DNA of 31,803 bases from contig MWJR01000243.1 in NCBI GenBank assembly GCA_002127415.1, forward strand, positions 1 to 31,803. The letters run 5' to 3'. The stretch is from Calditrichaeota bacterium AABM5.125.24 (GTDB taxonomy: Bacteria; Electryoneota; AABM5-125-24; Hatepunaeales; Hatepunaeaceae). The position numbers were made by a program, and so were the translations under genes. Below are positions 15,292 to 24,250 of the stretch, one piece after another; position 1 is the stretch's first letter; each line of letters begins with the position of its first letter. A model generated the notes under the pieces. The model was given only the letters and a program-made list of their open reading frames with translations. It did no database searches and was not told the origin of the DNA.

Positions 15292-16986
15292 CTAAGCCGC
15301 CGCTTCAGCCGAAACGGCCTGCTTTACCCCCCACGAGAGGGCTGCAACCCAATCCGGGAGGGCTCGTCCCCAGGCAGCCAGGTTGCGGTAAAGCTCCGCG
15401 GTCTGCCGGGCCAGTGAGGCCAGTTGCCAGCCGCTCATATTATCCTTGCCGAAGGTGAACTGCGCCACCAGAGGCATCAGCTCGGGGTTTCCATAGCCGA
15501 GCCGGATCAGCCCCAGATCGGTCTCCCTCAACCTTGCACCGAGTCGGGTGATCCGGTCAATCTGCGATGTGTCGCCGCCGATACGTGTCAGCTCCATCGC
15601 TGAGCTCAGTCCATTATCAGCCAGAGACACCAGTTCGCTCAAAGGTGCGTTCGCCCAATCGGTTGAGGTTATCTGTGGTTCTATATTGAAGTTCCTTATA
15701 AGATCCAGGCCTGCCCGGGCGGCGATCTCGTGATATTCAGGTGCCCAGGGTGGCATTCCATCGAGGGCCCGCTTCCACATCTCACGCAGCGCCTGGTTGA
15801 ACAGCTCTTTTCGAGTCAACGGTCGTTGCAATATCGGGGTCAGCTCCCACCAGCCGTCAGGGTCGAAGCCGGTGCGGAAGATGTTGACCGACGCGAACTC
15901 CGGGTCGTCAGGCAGTCGAGCCGGAAGATTCCCATCCAGCATGGCGGCTGCGAGTCGGGCCACCACTGAGGGTGGTATCTTAGGGTGACAGCTCAGATGC
16001 GTGCAGCGGAGCTTGGGATGACATGGATAGCAGGAGATGCAGGGCTCCACCACCATATGACCCTCGCCGTAGGGGGCAGTTTCGTGTGAGAGGGCGCTGC
16101 CGAGCGAGATGTCGATTACCGGTGTTCCCACCGTGGCAGCCACGTGCATAGGCCCGGTGTCGTTGGTGATGCAGAGCTGGCAGCGGTCGAGAAGCGCCGC
16201 CAACTGTATGGGTGTAGTGCGTCCGCACAGGTTCACCGCCTCGGGGAGGAGCGCTGCCAGCCTGTCGCCGAGCCCCCTTTCACGCGGTGACCCGAAGATG
16301 ACCGGGATAAACCCCACCATCCGCAGAGTCTCATTGACCGCCTCGGCAAACAGCTCCACCGGCCACTGCTTCTCCGGCGTGGAAGCGCCCGGCACCAGCC
16401 CGACCAGACGGCGTCCGGTCAGGTGAAGCTCATCGATCAGATCCGCCGCTTCACGGCGTGATTCATCGCTGAGATTGATGTAGAGCCGACCGGCAGGTTT
16501 GACCCCTGCGATCCGGCAGTGGAGATCGACCAGGTTGAACCGGTTGAAGGCGCGGTTCAGGCACGAATTGAAGTAGTAGTTGGCCCAGTCGCCATAAACA
16601 ACCCGGTAGCCTTGGTTGTCGAGGCTCATCCCTGTGGTCTCGGCCCCCATCGCCAGAGCCGTCAACACAGCGCTGTAGTGGGTGTGGGTGATGTTGATGA
16701 CCCGGTCGAAGTGCCGGCTCTGCAGCTCATCAGTGAGCCCTTTCAGCAGCCTGTAGGCCGGCTGCATCCCGGAATTGGGCAGCGCGAGCGGCTCTATTAC
16801 CCCCTTCAGCGATAAGCTCACCAGGTGGTCAACCCCCGGGATGGCGACCGCCACGTCGCGGAAGGCCGCCGACACCAACAGAGTGACCTCGACCTCCTCA
16901 CCCGACGACTTCAGCCCCCGGATGAGGGGGGATGATTGCAGCAGATCGCCCATCCGGGCGATGTTTATCACCAGAACCCGCTTCAC
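15292..16986 (-). CDS. Family 9 (heptosyltransferase-like) glycosyltransferase with helical C-terminal extension
   Basis: 564 residues from the GTG at 16986, which has AAGGAG five bases upstream and overlaps the previous stop by four bases; a longer ATG frame (17010) lacks that spacing. The GT9 fold shows in KRVLVINIARMGDLLQSSPL (nucleotide-sugar domain opening), VGLVPGASTPEKQWPVELFA, and ITNDTGPMHVAATVGTPVID. After it comes a cysteine cluster, CISCYPCHPKLRCTHLSC, seen in GT9 enzymes of other non-LPS glycosylation loci. About 200 extra residues at the C-terminus (RKELFNQALREMWKRALDG onward) are helical and unrecognised. GT9 enzymes transfer ADP-heptose or related sugars to lipid A core; here the flagellar setting points to flagellin. 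Confidence 0.85.
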   Translation of the reverse strand: MKRVLVINIARMGDLLQSSPLIRGLKSSGEEVEVTLLVSAAFRDVAVAIPGVDHLVSLSLKGVIEPLALPNSGMQPAYRLLKGLTDELQSRHFDRVINITHTHYSAVLTALAMGAETTGMSLDNQGYRVVYGDWANYYFNSCLNRAFNRFNLVDLHCRIAGVKPAGRLYINLSDESRREAADLIDELHLTGRRLVGLVPGASTPEKQWPVELFAEAVNETLRMVGFIPVIFGSPRERGLGDRLAALLPEAVNLCGRTTPIQLAALLDRCQLCITNDTGPMHVAATVGTPVIDISLGSALSHETAPYGEGHMVVEPCISCYPCHPKLRCTHLSCHPKIPPSVVARLAAAMLDGNLPARLPDDPEFASVNIFRTGFDPDGWWELTPILQRPLTRKELFNQALREMWKRALDGMPPWAPEYHEIAARAGLDLIRNFNIEPQITSTDWANAPLSELVSLADNGLSSAMELTRIGGDTSQIDRITRLGARLRETDLGLIRLGYGNPELMPLVAQFTFGKDNMSGWQLASLARQTAELYRNLAAWGRALPDWVAALSWGVKQAVSAEAAA

Positions 16987-18833
16987 ACCAGCTCCTTCTC
17001 CCTTGCCCATTGCCGGAACTCGTGCATCAGGATGAAGATGGCCTCCGCCCGGGTCAGTTCGCCGTGGCGTTGCCGGATGTCGTCTGCAATATCGTCAAGG
17101 GTTACCACCCCCTTATCCCGGAAGCGGCCCAGCAGCTCGGTCAGTTCGGCGTCCTCCTCGGCGTCGGTCAGCAGGTTGTCTATGTGGTCCGGGTGCATCC
17201 GGCTGGCGGGGGTGGACTCGTAGCTGTATATAAAGTCCAGCGCCTCGGCCATCCGCAGCTCGTAGGTATGTTCGGCCAGCACGCGTCGGCGGGCTCTCGC
17301 AGCGATCCGGCGCCGCTCGTCCGGGTGATCGAGGTAGTGTTGGATTAATCCGCGCAATTCGCTTTCGTGGGCGAAGGTCACCATCTCGGTTGAGCCTGTT
17401 TCGTTGCCGGTGCGAGCTGTGTCGAACAGCTCCCCGAGCAGCTTTCGGCGATCGGTGAGCTGGAAGGCACCGCAGGCCGCAATCTCGAAGGTGCGCGGGT
17501 TGACGTAGTCCCCTTCGGGATTGACCCCGTCGTGGAAGGGGGAGGAGTGGAGATTCAGGTTGATGCTGGTGGCGTTGAATACCTTGACGCACTCTTCGTC
17601 GGAGAGTCGTTCGCCGCTGCGCTGGAGCAGCATCCCCAGCGAGCTGTCCTCCTCCCAGTCGTTGCCCCACAGCTTGAAGTCGAGGTCGGTGAGCCCCGAG
17701 AATACCTGCCGTCGGTTGCGGTAGCCGGCCCCGACGTGGGATACAGGGCTGCCGAATTCAGCCAGCTCCTCCGGGGTCAGCTTGAGCGGCCGGTGCACTT
17801 CAGGGTCGGCGGCCAGCGGCAGATAGTGGACCCGTTTGACCCCTATCCTGTCCAAAGCCTGATGGAACTCCCCCTTCTGAATGGTGAAGAAATAGTCGAA
17901 CAGCGGCGCCCACTCGCGCCAGTAGCTGAACAGCTGCCAATCCTCCACGAACCAGAAGGCGACCGGGATGTGGTGCCGGCGCAGCTCGTTAAGCACCGGC
18001 GGCGTCATCGGGGACTGCGCCACACTGAAGACCAGATCGACGGCGCGATCAAGGGCCCGGGCAGTGATGGACTCAGCCATAAGAGCCGTCAGCATACCGG
18101 TCAACTGGCCGCGGTGCTGGCGGTTGGAGCTGATAGCCTCGATCTGCCGGCGGGCGGGGTCGTAGATCTGGTTGTCGAGGAGTTCTACCCGATGTCCGAG
18201 CCGCTCGAAGGCCGATGCGCAGTAGCGCGCCACCGGCAGCGAACCCCCATACATCGGGGTCACCACCAGTATGCCTAACCCCTTGGTTCCGGCGTTGCGT
18301 CGGGCGTTGATGCGGCGGATAAGTTCTGTCCAATAGTCCGGGTTCAGTTTGACCGAGGGGGAATGCTGGATGACTCTGACCCGCTTCCATCCCGCGCCGC
18401 CTCCACAAGTCTTTTCTATACTATCAACCGCCTCATCAGCCGCCAGACCGAAGGCGAGGGTGGCATCCCGCAGGTGTTCTTGATTGCGAGACTGGACGGC
18501 AGCGCGGACTATGGCCAGTTCAGGTTCAACCACCACCACAGGCCCGCTGAAACGCCTGCGCACCGCTTGGGCCAGATACCCCAGCCCCAGACCACAGATG
18601 ACCAGCACAGCGTCGCCGGGGACTCTATCGAGAGCCCGGCCCGCTACCTGCTCCGCCTCACGGACGGGATCGTAGCGGCTGTGAAGCTGGATCGTGCCTA
18701 CCTTAAGCGTCGGCTCACCTTGTTTCGACGGGAAGAGCTCCAGCCGCGGATCGTCAGGTGCGGAGATAATCCTTCCCCATAGTTCCGGGTTGCTATTCTT
18801 AAGCCAGATGTTGTTATGTGGTCGATTATTCAT
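16983..18833 (-). CDS. Maf-like N-terminal domain fused to a CgeB-type glycosyltransferase
   Basis: A 616-residue protein. Residues 1-180 resemble the N-terminal part of Maf/DUF115 flagellin-modifying proteins: LHSRYDPVREAEQVAG (50-65), a Rossmann loop GLGLGY (81-86) and VVVVEPELAIVRAAV. From about 185 a CgeB-like unit begins: GILVVTPMYGGSLPVARYCA, PVAFWFVEDWQLFSYWREWA, YLPLAADPEVH, SHVGAGYRNRRQVFSGL, NLHSSPFHDGVNPEGDYVNP, RTFEIAACGAFQLTDRRKLL and AEHTYELRMAEALDFI. The final 60 residues are acidic and helical. Maf proteins place nonulosonic acids on flagellin in other bacteria, so this link supports a flagellin-glycosylation role. ATG at 18833 overlaps the previous stop by eight bases. Confidence 0.85.
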   Translation of the reverse strand: MNNRPHNNIWLKNSNPELWGRIISAPDDPRLELFPSKQGEPTLKVGTIQLHSRYDPVREAEQVAGRALDRVPGDAVLVICGLGLGYLAQAVRRRFSGPVVVVEPELAIVRAAVQSRNQEHLRDATLAFGLAADEAVDSIEKTCGGGAGWKRVRVIQHSPSVKLNPDYWTELIRRINARRNAGTKGLGILVVTPMYGGSLPVARYCASAFERLGHRVELLDNQIYDPARRQIEAISSNRQHRGQLTGMLTALMAESITARALDRAVDLVFSVAQSPMTPPVLNELRRHHIPVAFWFVEDWQLFSYWREWAPLFDYFFTIQKGEFHQALDRIGVKRVHYLPLAADPEVHRPLKLTPEELAEFGSPVSHVGAGYRNRRQVFSGLTDLDFKLWGNDWEEDSSLGMLLQRSGERLSDEECVKVFNATSINLNLHSSPFHDGVNPEGDYVNPRTFEIAACGAFQLTDRRKLLGELFDTARTGNETGSTEMVTFAHESELRGLIQHYLDHPDERRRIAARARRRVLAEHTYELRMAEALDFIYSYESTPASRMHPDHIDNLLTDAEEDAELTELLGRFRDKGVVTLDDIADDIRQRHGELTRAEAIFILMHEFRQWAREKELV

Positions 18834-20115
18834 TCTCAGGTTCTATACTGGTTGTGGTGTTTATGGCACATTTTCGGCGGGCGCGATGAACCTGTCCCTG
18901 CGAAAGCAGGGATCGCGCCACTACCAATTCTGTATCAATATTTTGTCGCTTCTCCAACGGTTGCCAGGTCAAACCGTCCGGCCCCAACTGTGACCGGTAG
19001 AGGCGGGTCCTCGTGTCGGCTGAAGGCTGACTGTCGTGAATGAGCGATGAAGCGGCGTCGATGACCAGTTGGGGCGGTATCTCCATACCCATCCTCCCCC
19101 TCGGATGCATCATCTCGTATTCCTGGCACGGATAGTTCGGGTCGTCCGGTGTGACCACGATATGTCCAGTGCCGTAAGGGCCGGTCTCTCGGTGGGACAT
19201 CGACCCGGAGTATATCCCCAGACACCTGCTGCCCACAGCCGCTCCCAGGTGCAGCGGCCCGGTGTCGACCCCTATCACCAGGCGGCATAAGCTCAACAGG
19301 CCAGCCAGAAGTGCGGGGTCGGTCTGCCCGCACAGGCTGATCACCCGCGAGGGGTTGGCACCTGATAGAGCCTTTATCTCATCAGCCAGATCGGTCTCCG
19401 TGGCGGAACCGACCAGGACAACCGGCAATTCTTTCGACAGCACTGCCACAAGTCGCGCGAAGTGCTCCACCGGCCAGCATCGTGCCTTGAGTCCGGCTCC
19501 GGGGATAACGGCTACCGGCCCCACGCCGGGGTCGATGCCGGAGTTGCGCAGGAGGTTTTCACCTTTATCCACCAGATCCCCGCTGAGGGGGATTGGATGG
19601 AAGGGGTATTCCCCGCTGCTTTCGCCTGCATATTCGAGCCAGATGTCAGACAGATGCCGCACCCCGCGCCTTAACCCGGTAGTGGCCTGGAACAGCTCCA
19701 GAAGCTGGGGGTCTGATGGTTTCCCCGAGACAGTATCACACCACCTGGCGCCCAACCTCTCCCGAGCCGGGATAGCCTCGGCCACCGCCGCTGAAGGGGG
19801 ATGGAAGTTCAGGTTGATTACCCGATCAGCCGCGATCCCCCCGAACCGGCGGCTGAGGAGTGACACCGCTCGCCAGGCCTCCCGGATGTTGTCTGACCGG
19901 CAGGTGGCGAGCAGCCTTCTGGCGGGCAAAGTGGTGACGTTGCCTGAGCCGACCATCACCCCTGCCAGGCTTTCCAGCTGTTCATCAACCGTTAATGCGG
20001 TTCGCCCAGGGCCGTGCATCTGTCTCAGGCGGCAGATGAGCGGCCAACTCTGCACCAGGTCGCCGAGACGGGCGAGCTGGACTACTGCGGCGGCATAGGG
20101 CGAGGCCTCCGGCAT
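18826..20115 (-). CDS. Family 9 (heptosyltransferase-like) glycosyltransferase
   Basis: A 429-residue GT9 protein: AAVVQLARLGDLVQSWPLI at the N-terminus, VAVIPGAGLKARCWPVEHFA in the middle, and IGVDTGPLHLGAAVGSRCLG as the donor-binding stretch, followed by GPYGTGHIVVTPDDPNYPC. It is a paralogue of the 15292 protein without its long extension. The ATG at 20115 overlaps the previous stop by one base. Residues near the C-terminus (VVARSLLSQGQVHRAR) are encoded by a palindromic repeat at 18879-18924. They lie beyond the conserved fold, so activity is probably unaffected. Likely adds a sugar to the same glycan as its neighbours. Confidence 0.87.
   Translation of the reverse strand: MPEASPYAAAVVQLARLGDLVQSWPLICRLRQMHGPGRTALTVDEQLESLAGVMVGSGNVTTLPARRLLATCRSDNIREAWRAVSLLSRRFGGIAADRVINLNFHPPSAAVAEAIPARERLGARWCDTVSGKPSDPQLLELFQATTGLRRGVRHLSDIWLEYAGESSGEYPFHPIPLSGDLVDKGENLLRNSGIDPGVGPVAVIPGAGLKARCWPVEHFARLVAVLSKELPVVLVGSATETDLADEIKALSGANPSRVISLCGQTDPALLAGLLSLCRLVIGVDTGPLHLGAAVGSRCLGIYSGSMSHRETGPYGTGHIVVTPDDPNYPCQEYEMMHPRGRMGMEIPPQLVIDAASSLIHDSQPSADTRTRLYRSQLGPDGLTWQPLEKRQNIDTELVVARSLLSQGQVHRARRKCAINTTTSIEPENE
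18879..18924. repeat. Palindromic repeat inside the 3' end of a GT9 gene
   Basis: Arms gggcgcgat and atcgcgcc enclose gaacctgt and the smaller palindrome ccctgcgaaagcaggg. The outer arms equal those of the hairpin at 9148-9167, which lacks the inner part. On the - strand it is read as VVARSLLSQGQVHRAR, the same frame as the 13956 element (VGARSLL). Confidence 0.85.
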
Positions 20116-21872
20116 CAGACCGGAATCGGTTCCGCAACCAAAGAAGGCTGCTGTTGTGACCGACGGAGTTCCCGGTCCAGATCGACGGCTCCCGGGTAAT
20201 CCGGGTTATCAGCGATGACCTGGTCGAGCAGCTTGCGGCTCAGGTTATAGTTCCCGAGGGCATAGGCGATACCAGCCCGGGCCAGCAGCATCGGCGGATC
20301 GTCGGGATAGCGCTTGATGTAGTTCTCCAGCAGCAGGTCAGCCTGATCGAGTCGCCTCTGTTCGGACAGAAGCGGCAGCACCGATGCCAGGGCCCAGCTG
20401 TTGTCGGGGTCGATGGTGAACGCCTGGGTGATGAGATCGGCTGCCTCCTGACGGCGGCTCAGCCCCACACAGGCCAGCCCCTTGCCGAGAATGGCCCGTC
20501 CGTGGTGAGGATTAACCGCCAGGGCCCTCTCGAAGAGCTCCAGGGCCCCCCGGCAATCTTCGCGAGACAGGGTCACCGTTCCCAGTCCGATCAGAGCTCT
20601 CAGGTGGAACGGGTCTTCAGCCAGCGCCTGTTCATAATGCCCGGCGGCGGTATCCGGAGTGCCGCACTTGAAGGCTCCATCGCCCATAATTGCCAGCGCT
20701 TCAAGGCGTAGATCGCTGTCCGGGGCGGCCAGTTCAAACGCCTTTTGTGCGATTGGTTTAACCCGGTCGTAGTCCTTGCGCTTAAGGGCGTTGTCGGCCA
20801 GTTTCATCAACACCTCAGCCTCAGGCTGCAGGCGGGACAGGCGCAGCAGCATCATTGCGGCCCGGTCGAGCTCGCCGCGGCGTTCATATATCTCGGCCAG
20901 GTATCGAAGCGCAGTCGCTTCTACCGGCGCGAGCCTATAGATTTCCAGGTAGCGCTCCAGCGCCTCACCCGGCCTTCCATCCTTCAGGACTGCTCTGGCC
21001 TGACCGAACAGTTTGTTAAGATCGACTCCCTGAGAGACGATACGGGATGATCCATTGCTGTCCTCAAGCTGGAATCCATCTTCGGCCAGATATCGATTAA
21101 GGTCCGGGGTAAGCTTGTGCCTCCAGAGCTTAGTCAGAAGTATGCTGTTATCTTCCTCAAATTGATGCCGCTCAGGTGATGCCTCTGCGTGATGGAGCAG
21201 GACAGCTTCCGGTTCGTAAACCACGCGCCAGCCTTGTTCCCCGGCCCGCAGGCAGAAGTCGACATCCTCGAACCCGTTGACGAACCGTTCATCGAAGCCG
21301 TTGAGCTGGTGATAACGGTCGGACTTGACCAGCATACAAGCGGCGGTGACGGTCCTGAAATCCCGGCGCCGGTTGACGGCGGGATGATCTTCCGGAAATC
21401 CTTCATACAGGTGCAGCAGCTTCAGGTCGTCAGTGAAGGCCACCCCGGCGTGCTGAATCAGACGGTTTTCGGGATACAGCAGCCTGGCGCCGATTATAGC
21501 TATATCATCATCCGACTCGGCGGCACGAACCATTGCGTCCAGCCAGCCCGGTTCCGGGATGGTGTCGCTGTTCAGCAGGATCAGATACCTGCCGCAAGCC
21601 CGCCCCGCCGCCAGGTTGTTGGCGCGGGCGAAGCCGATGTTCTGGCCCGTGGTGATGAGGGTGAGCTTGTCCTGCAGCGACCTCAGATAGTGTTCAACCC
21701 CGTCGGTCGAGCCGTTGTCGACCACGATCAGCTCAAAGGTTGCGGCGCTCTCGTCGTCCAGCAGCTTCCGGATGCAGTTGCTGGTATATTCCAGCCCGTT
21801 ATAGACCGGGATGATGACGCTGCAGTCGGGCTGGAAGTCTTTACCGTTCTGTGATGCAGGTATGAGGGGCAT
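20115..21872 (-). CDS. Family 2 glycosyltransferase fused to TPR repeats
   Basis: A 585-residue protein. Residues about 15-250 are a GT2 domain of the rhamnosyltransferase/WsaE-like group: CSVIIPVYNGLEYTSNCIRK, FELIVVDNGSTDGVE, IGFARANNLAAGRACGRYLI, donor/metal motif LLNSDTIPEPGWLD, and FDERFVNGFEDVDFCLRAGE. Residues about 290-570 are tetratricopeptide repeats (for example LRYLAEIYERRGELDRAAMM, ALAEDPFHLRALIGLGTV, LARAGIAYALGNYNLSRKLL). GT2-TPR fusions are common in flagellin and surface-polysaccharide loci, where the TPR part may hold the protein acceptor. It opens the five-gene glycosyltransferase block. Its leader carries AGGAG nine bases before the ATG, and a palindrome separates it from flgL. 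Confidence 0.9.
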   Translation of the reverse strand: MPLIPASQNGKDFQPDCSVIIPVYNGLEYTSNCIRKLLDDESAATFELIVVDNGSTDGVEHYLRSLQDKLTLITTGQNIGFARANNLAAGRACGRYLILLNSDTIPEPGWLDAMVRAAESDDDIAIIGARLLYPENRLIQHAGVAFTDDLKLLHLYEGFPEDHPAVNRRRDFRTVTAACMLVKSDRYHQLNGFDERFVNGFEDVDFCLRAGEQGWRVVYEPEAVLLHHAEASPERHQFEEDNSILLTKLWRHKLTPDLNRYLAEDGFQLEDSNGSSRIVSQGVDLNKLFGQARAVLKDGRPGEALERYLEIYRLAPVEATALRYLAEIYERRGELDRAAMMLLRLSRLQPEAEVLMKLADNALKRKDYDRVKPIAQKAFELAAPDSDLRLEALAIMGDGAFKCGTPDTAAGHYEQALAEDPFHLRALIGLGTVTLSREDCRGALELFERALAVNPHHGRAILGKGLACVGLSRRQEAADLITQAFTIDPDNSWALASVLPLLSEQRRLDQADLLLENYIKRYPDDPPMLLARAGIAYALGNYNLSRKLLDQVIADNPDYPGAVDLDRELRRSQQQPSLVAEPIPV

Positions 21873-21910
21873 TATTAGCCGCTCCTATTTTTAGTATGGC
21901 TCTATTATGG

Positions 21911-21930
21911 ACCGGACATGAGTGTCCGGT
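21911..21930. repeat. accggaca/tgtccggt hairpin between flgL and the glycosyltransferases
   Basis: An 8-bp stem around tgag. Compared with gcccgaca/tgtcgggc at 8822, several stem positions differ on both arms so that pairing is kept, while the aca and tgt next to the loop are constant. It fills most of the 73-base gap. Confidence 0.75.
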
Positions 21931-21945
21931 CTGCCTGAGATCATA

Positions 21946-22863
21946 TTAGAGATAGACAAAGTTGACCAGGCTCGGTTGAATGACCTTGGCGCCGGTGCGT
22001 AGAGCCAGTTCGTATGAGACCTTCTCTTCGTTCAGACGGGTTACCGCTTCGACGATATCCACGTCGGCCAGATCGGAGACCTGCTCCGTGTAGCTTTGAC
22101 CCAGGTTTGCGAGGCGTTCGAGCAGCGTTTCGGCCCGGTTGATTCGCGCACCGACCATAGCGGTTGTGGCGTTGATTCGGTCGATGGCCTCATCCAGCCG
22201 TTGCAGCACCCCGCCAACTCCTTCCGGGTCGTCGTCGTCAAGGGCCTGCCTCAGGTCGAAGAGGATTGAGAAGAGGTTCTCCCCCTCGCTGAGATCAAAG
22301 ACATCCGAGCTGCCGATGGATACCTCGACGCGCTCGCCCTCACCGAATATCAGCTCGATCTGGGTTGAGGGCTCTTCAGAAGTTGGCGTAATCTCACTCA
22401 GCCATCCGTCTTCACCCTCAGCGCTCTGGTAAGGGGCCTGGCGGGTCTCGCTTCCCCCGAACAGATAGCGGTTGCCGTAGCGCTGATTGGCGACGGCAAG
22501 CAGTTCCCTCAGCTTCTGGTCCAACTCTTCGGCCAAGGCGCGCCGTCCCTGGGATGACAGCGCCTGGTTGGAGCCTTCGACTGCATCGGCTCTGACCCGC
22601 ACCAGGATGTCGCCTATCCGGCTCAGTGCGTCCTCAGTCATTCTCAGTGACCCTAAGCCGTTCTTGATGTTGCGTGTATACTGCTCGCTGCGGCTGATGC
22701 TACCGTGTAGCGCCAGAATCTGCCCGGCGACGGCGGGGTCGTCCGATGCCTTTTCAACCTTGAGGCCGGTCATCACCCGTTGCTGTGCTTGTCCTATCTG
22801 CTCGGCGCGGTTCTGGATGCCGGCGATGACCCGCTCTACCAGGCCGTGATGGGTGACTCTCAA
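21946..22863 (-). CDS. flgL: Hook-filament junction protein FlgL (HAP3)
   Basis: A 305-residue protein, second junction protein between hook and filament. The N-terminal helix MRVTHHGLVERVIAGIQNRA and VMTGLKVEKASDDPAVAGQI match the flagellin-like FlgL N-terminus; the C-terminal helix VDIVEAVTRLNEEKVSYELA, ending VIQPSLVNFVYL, matches the FlgL end. The start is TTG at 22863 with AAAGGAG six bases upstream. It follows flgK after 15 bases, the normal flgK-flgL pair. Confidence 0.95.
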   Translation of the reverse strand: MRVTHHGLVERVIAGIQNRAEQIGQAQQRVMTGLKVEKASDDPAVAGQILALHGSISRSEQYTRNIKNGLGSLRMTEDALSRIGDILVRVRADAVEGSNQALSSQGRRALAEELDQKLRELLAVANQRYGNRYLFGGSETRQAPYQSAEGEDGWLSEITPTSEEPSTQIELIFGEGERVEVSIGSSDVFDLSEGENLFSILFDLRQALDDDDPEGVGGVLQRLDEAIDRINATTAMVGARINRAETLLERLANLGQSYTEQVSDLADVDIVEAVTRLNEEKVSYELALRTGAKVIQPSLVNFVYL

Positions 22864-22878
22864 CTATTACTCCTTTCG

Positions 22879-24246
22879 TTACCCGGCCATCGCGATGATG
22901 GCCTGGAGCATGGTATCGGCGGCGCCGACCAGTTTGGCTGAGGCGTTGAAGGCGTGCTGAAACCGTATCAACTGGGCCATCTCCTCGTCGAGTGATACCC
23001 CGCTGACCGATTCGCGCCAGGTCTCCATATGTTCAAGTGCCAAACCGGCCCCTTCGGCTCGAAGACCGTGTTCGGCTACCCTGGAACCGAACCAGGCGGT
23101 TATGGAGCCGTAAGCCTGATCGATGGTCTCCCTGCCGCCGTTCATCAAATTTGCGTTTTCCAGCTCGGCGATGGCCAGGGCGGTCCGGTTGTCGCCGGGG
23201 AGGCCGTCGGCCGAAGCTGCGATAAGGCCCGCGTCGCGTTCGATCTCATCCGAAAGGGCGATGTCGTCCATACCGGTGGTTTCGGGATCGAAGAAATTGA
23301 TGCCGGTTTGACCTTCGAGGCTGTAGCCGGTGGAGTGTATCCGGTTGACCTCGGTGGCGAGGGTTCGGGCGAGTTCGTCGAGCCGCTCGCGCAGTTCGTT
23401 CAGCTCGCCGTCGCGAACGCTGAAGAGGGCGCCGATCTCGCCGCCGGAGATACCCAGCGGACGATCAGATGCTTCCGCGATGAACAGAGCGGCCTTGCCG
23501 CCTGACCCCTCCCGGACGGCGATGGTCTGACAGTCCGTTCCCATCACAATCGCCGCACCATCTATGAACACGGAGACCATGCCGTTATTCCCTATCCGGT
23601 ATTGTATGTCAGCCAGTCGCGCCATTTCGTCCAGGATCTGCGTGCGGCGGTCTTCCAGGCTCATAGGGGTCTCTCTGGCGCGGGAGAATTCGTGGTTCAA
23701 CTGGGCCAACTCGCCTGCCAGCTCATTCACCCGCGAGGCCTTGGCGGCGATATCGGCGTCGATCTGTTCGGCTCTGAAGGCGAGCTGTTCACCCGTATTC
23801 CTGAATCCGCCTATCAGCGTGCTGGTTGTCTCGCGCAGTGCAGTTCGGGCGGCTGTGCTGGTCGGGTCGTTGGCCAGGTCGTGCCAGGCGTTCCAGAAGC
23901 GGCTGAAGATGTTGCTCATGCCGGTCTCGCCGATCTCACCAAGAAGCCCCTCGATAATATCAAGCTGTTTCTGACCCGTATCGAACCACCCCTCGTCCCC
24001 CAATTCCCGGCGAAGCTGCTCTTCGATGAAGGGGTCGCGCAGGCTGTTCACCCCGAACAGCTCAACCCCGCTGCCCAGGCCTCCGTAAGGGGTATCCTGC
24101 GTCTGAGCGGATCTCAGGTCGGCACGCCGGCGCGCGTAACCGGGGCTGTTGACGTTGCTGACGTTGTCGCTGGCCACCGACATCGCGCCCTGATTGGCCA
24201 GCAGGGAGCGCTTGGCCAGCGAAAGGATGGAACTGATGGTCGGCAT
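22879..24246 (-). CDS. flgK: Hook-filament junction protein FlgK (HAP1)
   Basis: A 455-residue protein joining hook and filament. The N-terminus has the axial-protein helix LANQGAMSVASDNVSNVNSP followed by GYARRRADLRSAQT. The FlgK domain continues with GLGSGVELFGVNSLRDPFIE and FSRFWNAWHDLANDPTSTAA, and the C-terminal helix VSLDEEMAQLIRFQHAFNAS, ending LVGAADTMLQAIIAMAG, is the FlgK/FlgE end. Length is ordinary. ATG at 24246, four bases after flgN, its chaperone gene. Confidence 0.96.
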   Translation of the reverse strand: MPTISSILSLAKRSLLANQGAMSVASDNVSNVNSPGYARRRADLRSAQTQDTPYGGLGSGVELFGVNSLRDPFIEEQLRRELGDEGWFDTGQKQLDIIEGLLGEIGETGMSNIFSRFWNAWHDLANDPTSTAARTALRETTSTLIGGFRNTGEQLAFRAEQIDADIAAKASRVNELAGELAQLNHEFSRARETPMSLEDRRTQILDEMARLADIQYRIGNNGMVSVFIDGAAIVMGTDCQTIAVREGSGGKAALFIAEASDRPLGISGGEIGALFSVRDGELNELRERLDELARTLATEVNRIHSTGYSLEGQTGINFFDPETTGMDDIALSDEIERDAGLIAASADGLPGDNRTALAIAELENANLMNGGRETIDQAYGSITAWFGSRVAEHGLRAEGAGLALEHMETWRESVSGVSLDEEMAQLIRFQHAFNASAKLVGAADTMLQAIIAMAG

Positions 24247-24250
24247 CGGC

